From positions 1 to 32,197 of the forward strand of contig JAJQJM010000017.1 in the NCBI GenBank assembly GCA_021323475.1: a stretch of DNA of 32,197 nt, in the 5' to 3' direction. This stretch comes from Vampirovibrio sp. GTDB lineage: Bacteria > Cyanobacteriota > Vampirovibrionia > Vampirovibrionales > Vampirovibrionaceae. The position numbers and the translations under genes were made by a program. Shown here one piece after another: positions 30,700 through 32,197 of this stretch. Position 1 is the first letter of the stretch, and every line of letters starts with the position of its first letter. The notes under the pieces were generated by a model. That model made no database searches, was not told where the DNA came from, and worked only from the letters and a program-made list of their open reading frames with translations.

Positions 30700-30902
30700 T
30701 ATCGTTGTCCCCTATCACTCATTTTTGTTAACCACCTTACTGCACAAATTATATGCCAAAAAAAGGGCGAATTTGTATAGGGGGGGTCTTGTTCAGACAT
30801 GCTGAATGACCGCATCGCCCGTCTTCACCGCTCTGTTTTCCCTTTTTGAAAACCGGGCTTGTTAGCGCTAGTCTGGACAAAAATCAATAGGAGTTTCCAC
30901 GT

Positions 30903-31598
30903 ATGACAGCACCACGCCAACCCCATCGTCTATCGGGTCAAGTTGCCATTATCACCGGAGCCAGCCAGGGGATTGGGGAAGCCATTGCCCACCATTTGGC
31001 CAGACTGGGCCTTCATCTGGTACTATGCGCCAGAAATACCCAAAAACTGGCCCAGCTTGCCGACCGACTCCGGCAAGAGGCCCCGGACAGCAAAACGCTG
31101 ACCTTGGCCTGCGATGTGCGGAAGCATGAGCAGGTGCAAGCCGTAGTCGAGGAAACCCGCAAAGCCTTTGGCCGGATAGATGTTCTGATCAACAATGCCG
31201 GGGTCGCTCCCCACACCGGGCTGATGCAGGAAATCAGCATCGAGGACATTGACCGCACCATCGATACCAACCTGAAGGGCTCAATCTATTTTATGAAGGT
31301 TGCAGGCAAAACCGCTTACCCCTTCTGGTCCATCTACGATGCCTCCAAGTTCGGCCTGCATGCCGTGACCGAAGCCGTCGCCGAAGAGCAGCGCACCAAC
31401 AATATCAAGGTCATCGGCATTTATCCCGGCGCGGTGGATACCTCTATCTGGGACGACATCCATTGGGATCAGGAACCCAAGCGGGAAGGTATGCTGAGGG
31501 CCGACGATGTGGCCGAATCCGTGGCCTTCATTCTGCAACAGCCCCCCAAGGTGTTCATTAAGGAATTTGAGATTTCCCCGCTGCAACCCACGGTATAG
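30903..31598 (+). CDS. Short-chain dehydrogenase/reductase lacking the catalytic-serine segment
   Basis: A 231-residue Rossmann-fold protein of the classical SDR family. The cofactor loop TGASQGIG (18-25), NNAG (97-100), the structural Asn123 in TNLKG, and the active-site Tyr145/Lys149 in YDASK are present. Between FMK (130-132) and VAGKTAYPFW (133-142) about 20 residues usual in the family are missing, in frame. That segment normally carries the beta5 strand and the catalytic Ser (INISS). The remaining Ser143 is two residues before Tyr145, the wrong place. AGGAG is 9 bases before ATG. Either the enzyme is inactive or altered, or the sequence has a local assembly deletion. Confidence 0.88.
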   Translation: MTAPRQPHRLSGQVAIITGASQGIGEAIAHHLARLGLHLVLCARNTQKLAQLADRLRQEAPDSKTLTLACDVRKHEQVQAVVEETRKAFGRIDVLINNAGVAPHTGLMQEISIEDIDRTIDTNLKGSIYFMKVAGKTAYPFWSIYDASKFGLHAVTEAVAEEQRTNNIKVIGIYPGAVDTSIWDDIHWDQEPKREGMLRADDVAESVAFILQQPPKVFIKEFEISPLQPTV

Positions 31599-31718
31599 GA
31601 AAGCCGCAGAGCCAGCCATAACCAATCTTCGGGTATTACAGGTGAATACCTGATTAGCATCATTTCGGATTGAGCGCCTTTCATACCCAAGACAAGGCAG
31701 CAACATCGGAAATCGACG

Positions 31719-32197
31719 ATGACGACTTCACTCAGGCACCGGGGCTTTACGTTGGCCGGGAATTCAGCACCCATCAACACCACTCGCATTCCGGCTCTCA
31801 AACCTTCCTTGGGTGATCTGCTGGGTGCAGGTCAATCCGCGCTTCAGGCGGCGGGCAGAATTTTGCTGATTCTGATTGCTGTTATTGGATTGAGCACCAT
31901 TTATGACGAAGCGATTGGTGATGGCCAGTTACCTCACCTGAACCGAATTGCAGCACTCCAGCCAGCAGTCACGACACTGGCCCGACAAAACTCCACTCAG
32001 CAACTATCCGCTGATAAGACGCCGCTGGAAGCCTGGCAAGCCTTGCAGCCCAGCCGTGAACTGCTGACCGGCATCTCTCCCGAAATTTCGGCCTGGTTGT
32101 ATGAACTGCATCAGCAACACCGCATTCTCTACCAGGAACCTGAGGAAAGCCTGAGCATTTACGCTATGCCGAACGGTACGGAAACCATTGCCGCCTA
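31719..32197 (+). CDS. Membrane-anchored protein, 5' part only (runs off the window end)
   Basis: An open frame of 159 codons continues past the right edge. After a polar N-terminus (about 1-30) comes a hydrophobic segment AGRILLILIAVIGL (45-58), then a long polar, Gln/Ser/Leu-rich region and EISAWLYELHQQHRILYQEP near the end. A single-pass anchor with an outer domain is likely. GGAA lies 8 bases before the ATG at 31719; an upstream start is possible. Family not recognised from this fragment. Confidence 0.6.
   Translation, partial: MTTSLRHRGFTLAGNSAPINTTRIPALKPSLGDLLGAGQSALQAAGRILLILIAVIGLSTIYDEAIGDGQLPHLNRIAALQPAVTTLARQNSTQQLSADKTPLEAWQALQPSRELLTGISPEISAWLYELHQQHRILYQEPEESLSIYAMPNGTETIAA

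Overview
The window (about 52% GC by eye) looks like chromosomal DNA of a Gram-negative-type bacterium with flagella, peptidoglycan and small uncharacterised exported-looking proteins. My best guess is a non-photosynthetic cyanobacterial relative (Vampirovibrionota/Melainabacteria, Vampirovibrio-like). The reasons are the mix of cyanobacterial-style features (an Rcp/CheY-like single-domain response regulator and a tRNA nucleotidyltransferase with a residual CBS-like N-terminus), a MotAB stator, a Flp-like pilin, no photosynthesis genes, and many lineage-specific Pro-rich or membrane proteins. This is inference; no rRNA or other universal marker is present. I found no tRNA, rRNA, CRISPR array, insertion sequence or phage gene.

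Layout. 1-1721: the tail of a probable CRP/FNR regulator converges on and overlaps motB, which sits in a motA-motB operon on the minus strand. 2044-4964: a secreted protein, a lone AtpZ/AtpQ-like F-ATPase accessory protein, a long inverted-repeat element, two small minus-strand genes and a CheY-like regulator. 4985-6921: a DUF3228 protein and DNA polymerase IV (dinB). 7248-9110: a Pro/Gly-rich small protein, then an unlisted 42-codon gene (7622-7750) whose product matches, without gaps, the N-terminal module of the larger Pro/Gln-rich protein that follows. 9419-12866: prs (PRPP synthase), small unknowns, a SRPBCC/AtaL-like protein and a degenerate palindromic repeat. 13061-14548: a multi-pass membrane protein behind a promoter whose spacer is a Fur-like box. 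14632-16847: two peptide/nickel-type ABC permeases without their ATPases or binding protein. 16979-21245: a GNAT acetyltransferase, three low-complexity unknowns, a CoA-binding protein, UbiX and a Pro-rich protein. 21393-26655: an anchored exported protein, a zinc-ribbon protein, a CBS-remnant CCA/poly(A) polymerase overlapping a divergent BioD-like P-loop protein, and MurJ. 26793-32197: a long Flp-like pilin, proline dehydrogenase, a protein with a duplicated RWYD motif, acyl-CoA dehydrogenase, a short-chain dehydrogenase with an internal deletion, and a membrane protein cut by the window end.

Most transcription units are short (one or two genes) and many are closed by clear intrinsic terminators. 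The metabolic genes (proline and acyl-CoA oxidation, peptide uptake) suit a heterotroph that lives on amino acids and lipids. The most interesting signals are: the duplicated LKK/SDD/QMDxW module; the Fur-like promoter; two genes whose start codon lies exactly 7 nt after a TATAAT, suggesting leaderless mRNAs; the SDR that has lost its catalytic-serine segment; and the set of short Pro-rich-N-terminus proteins.
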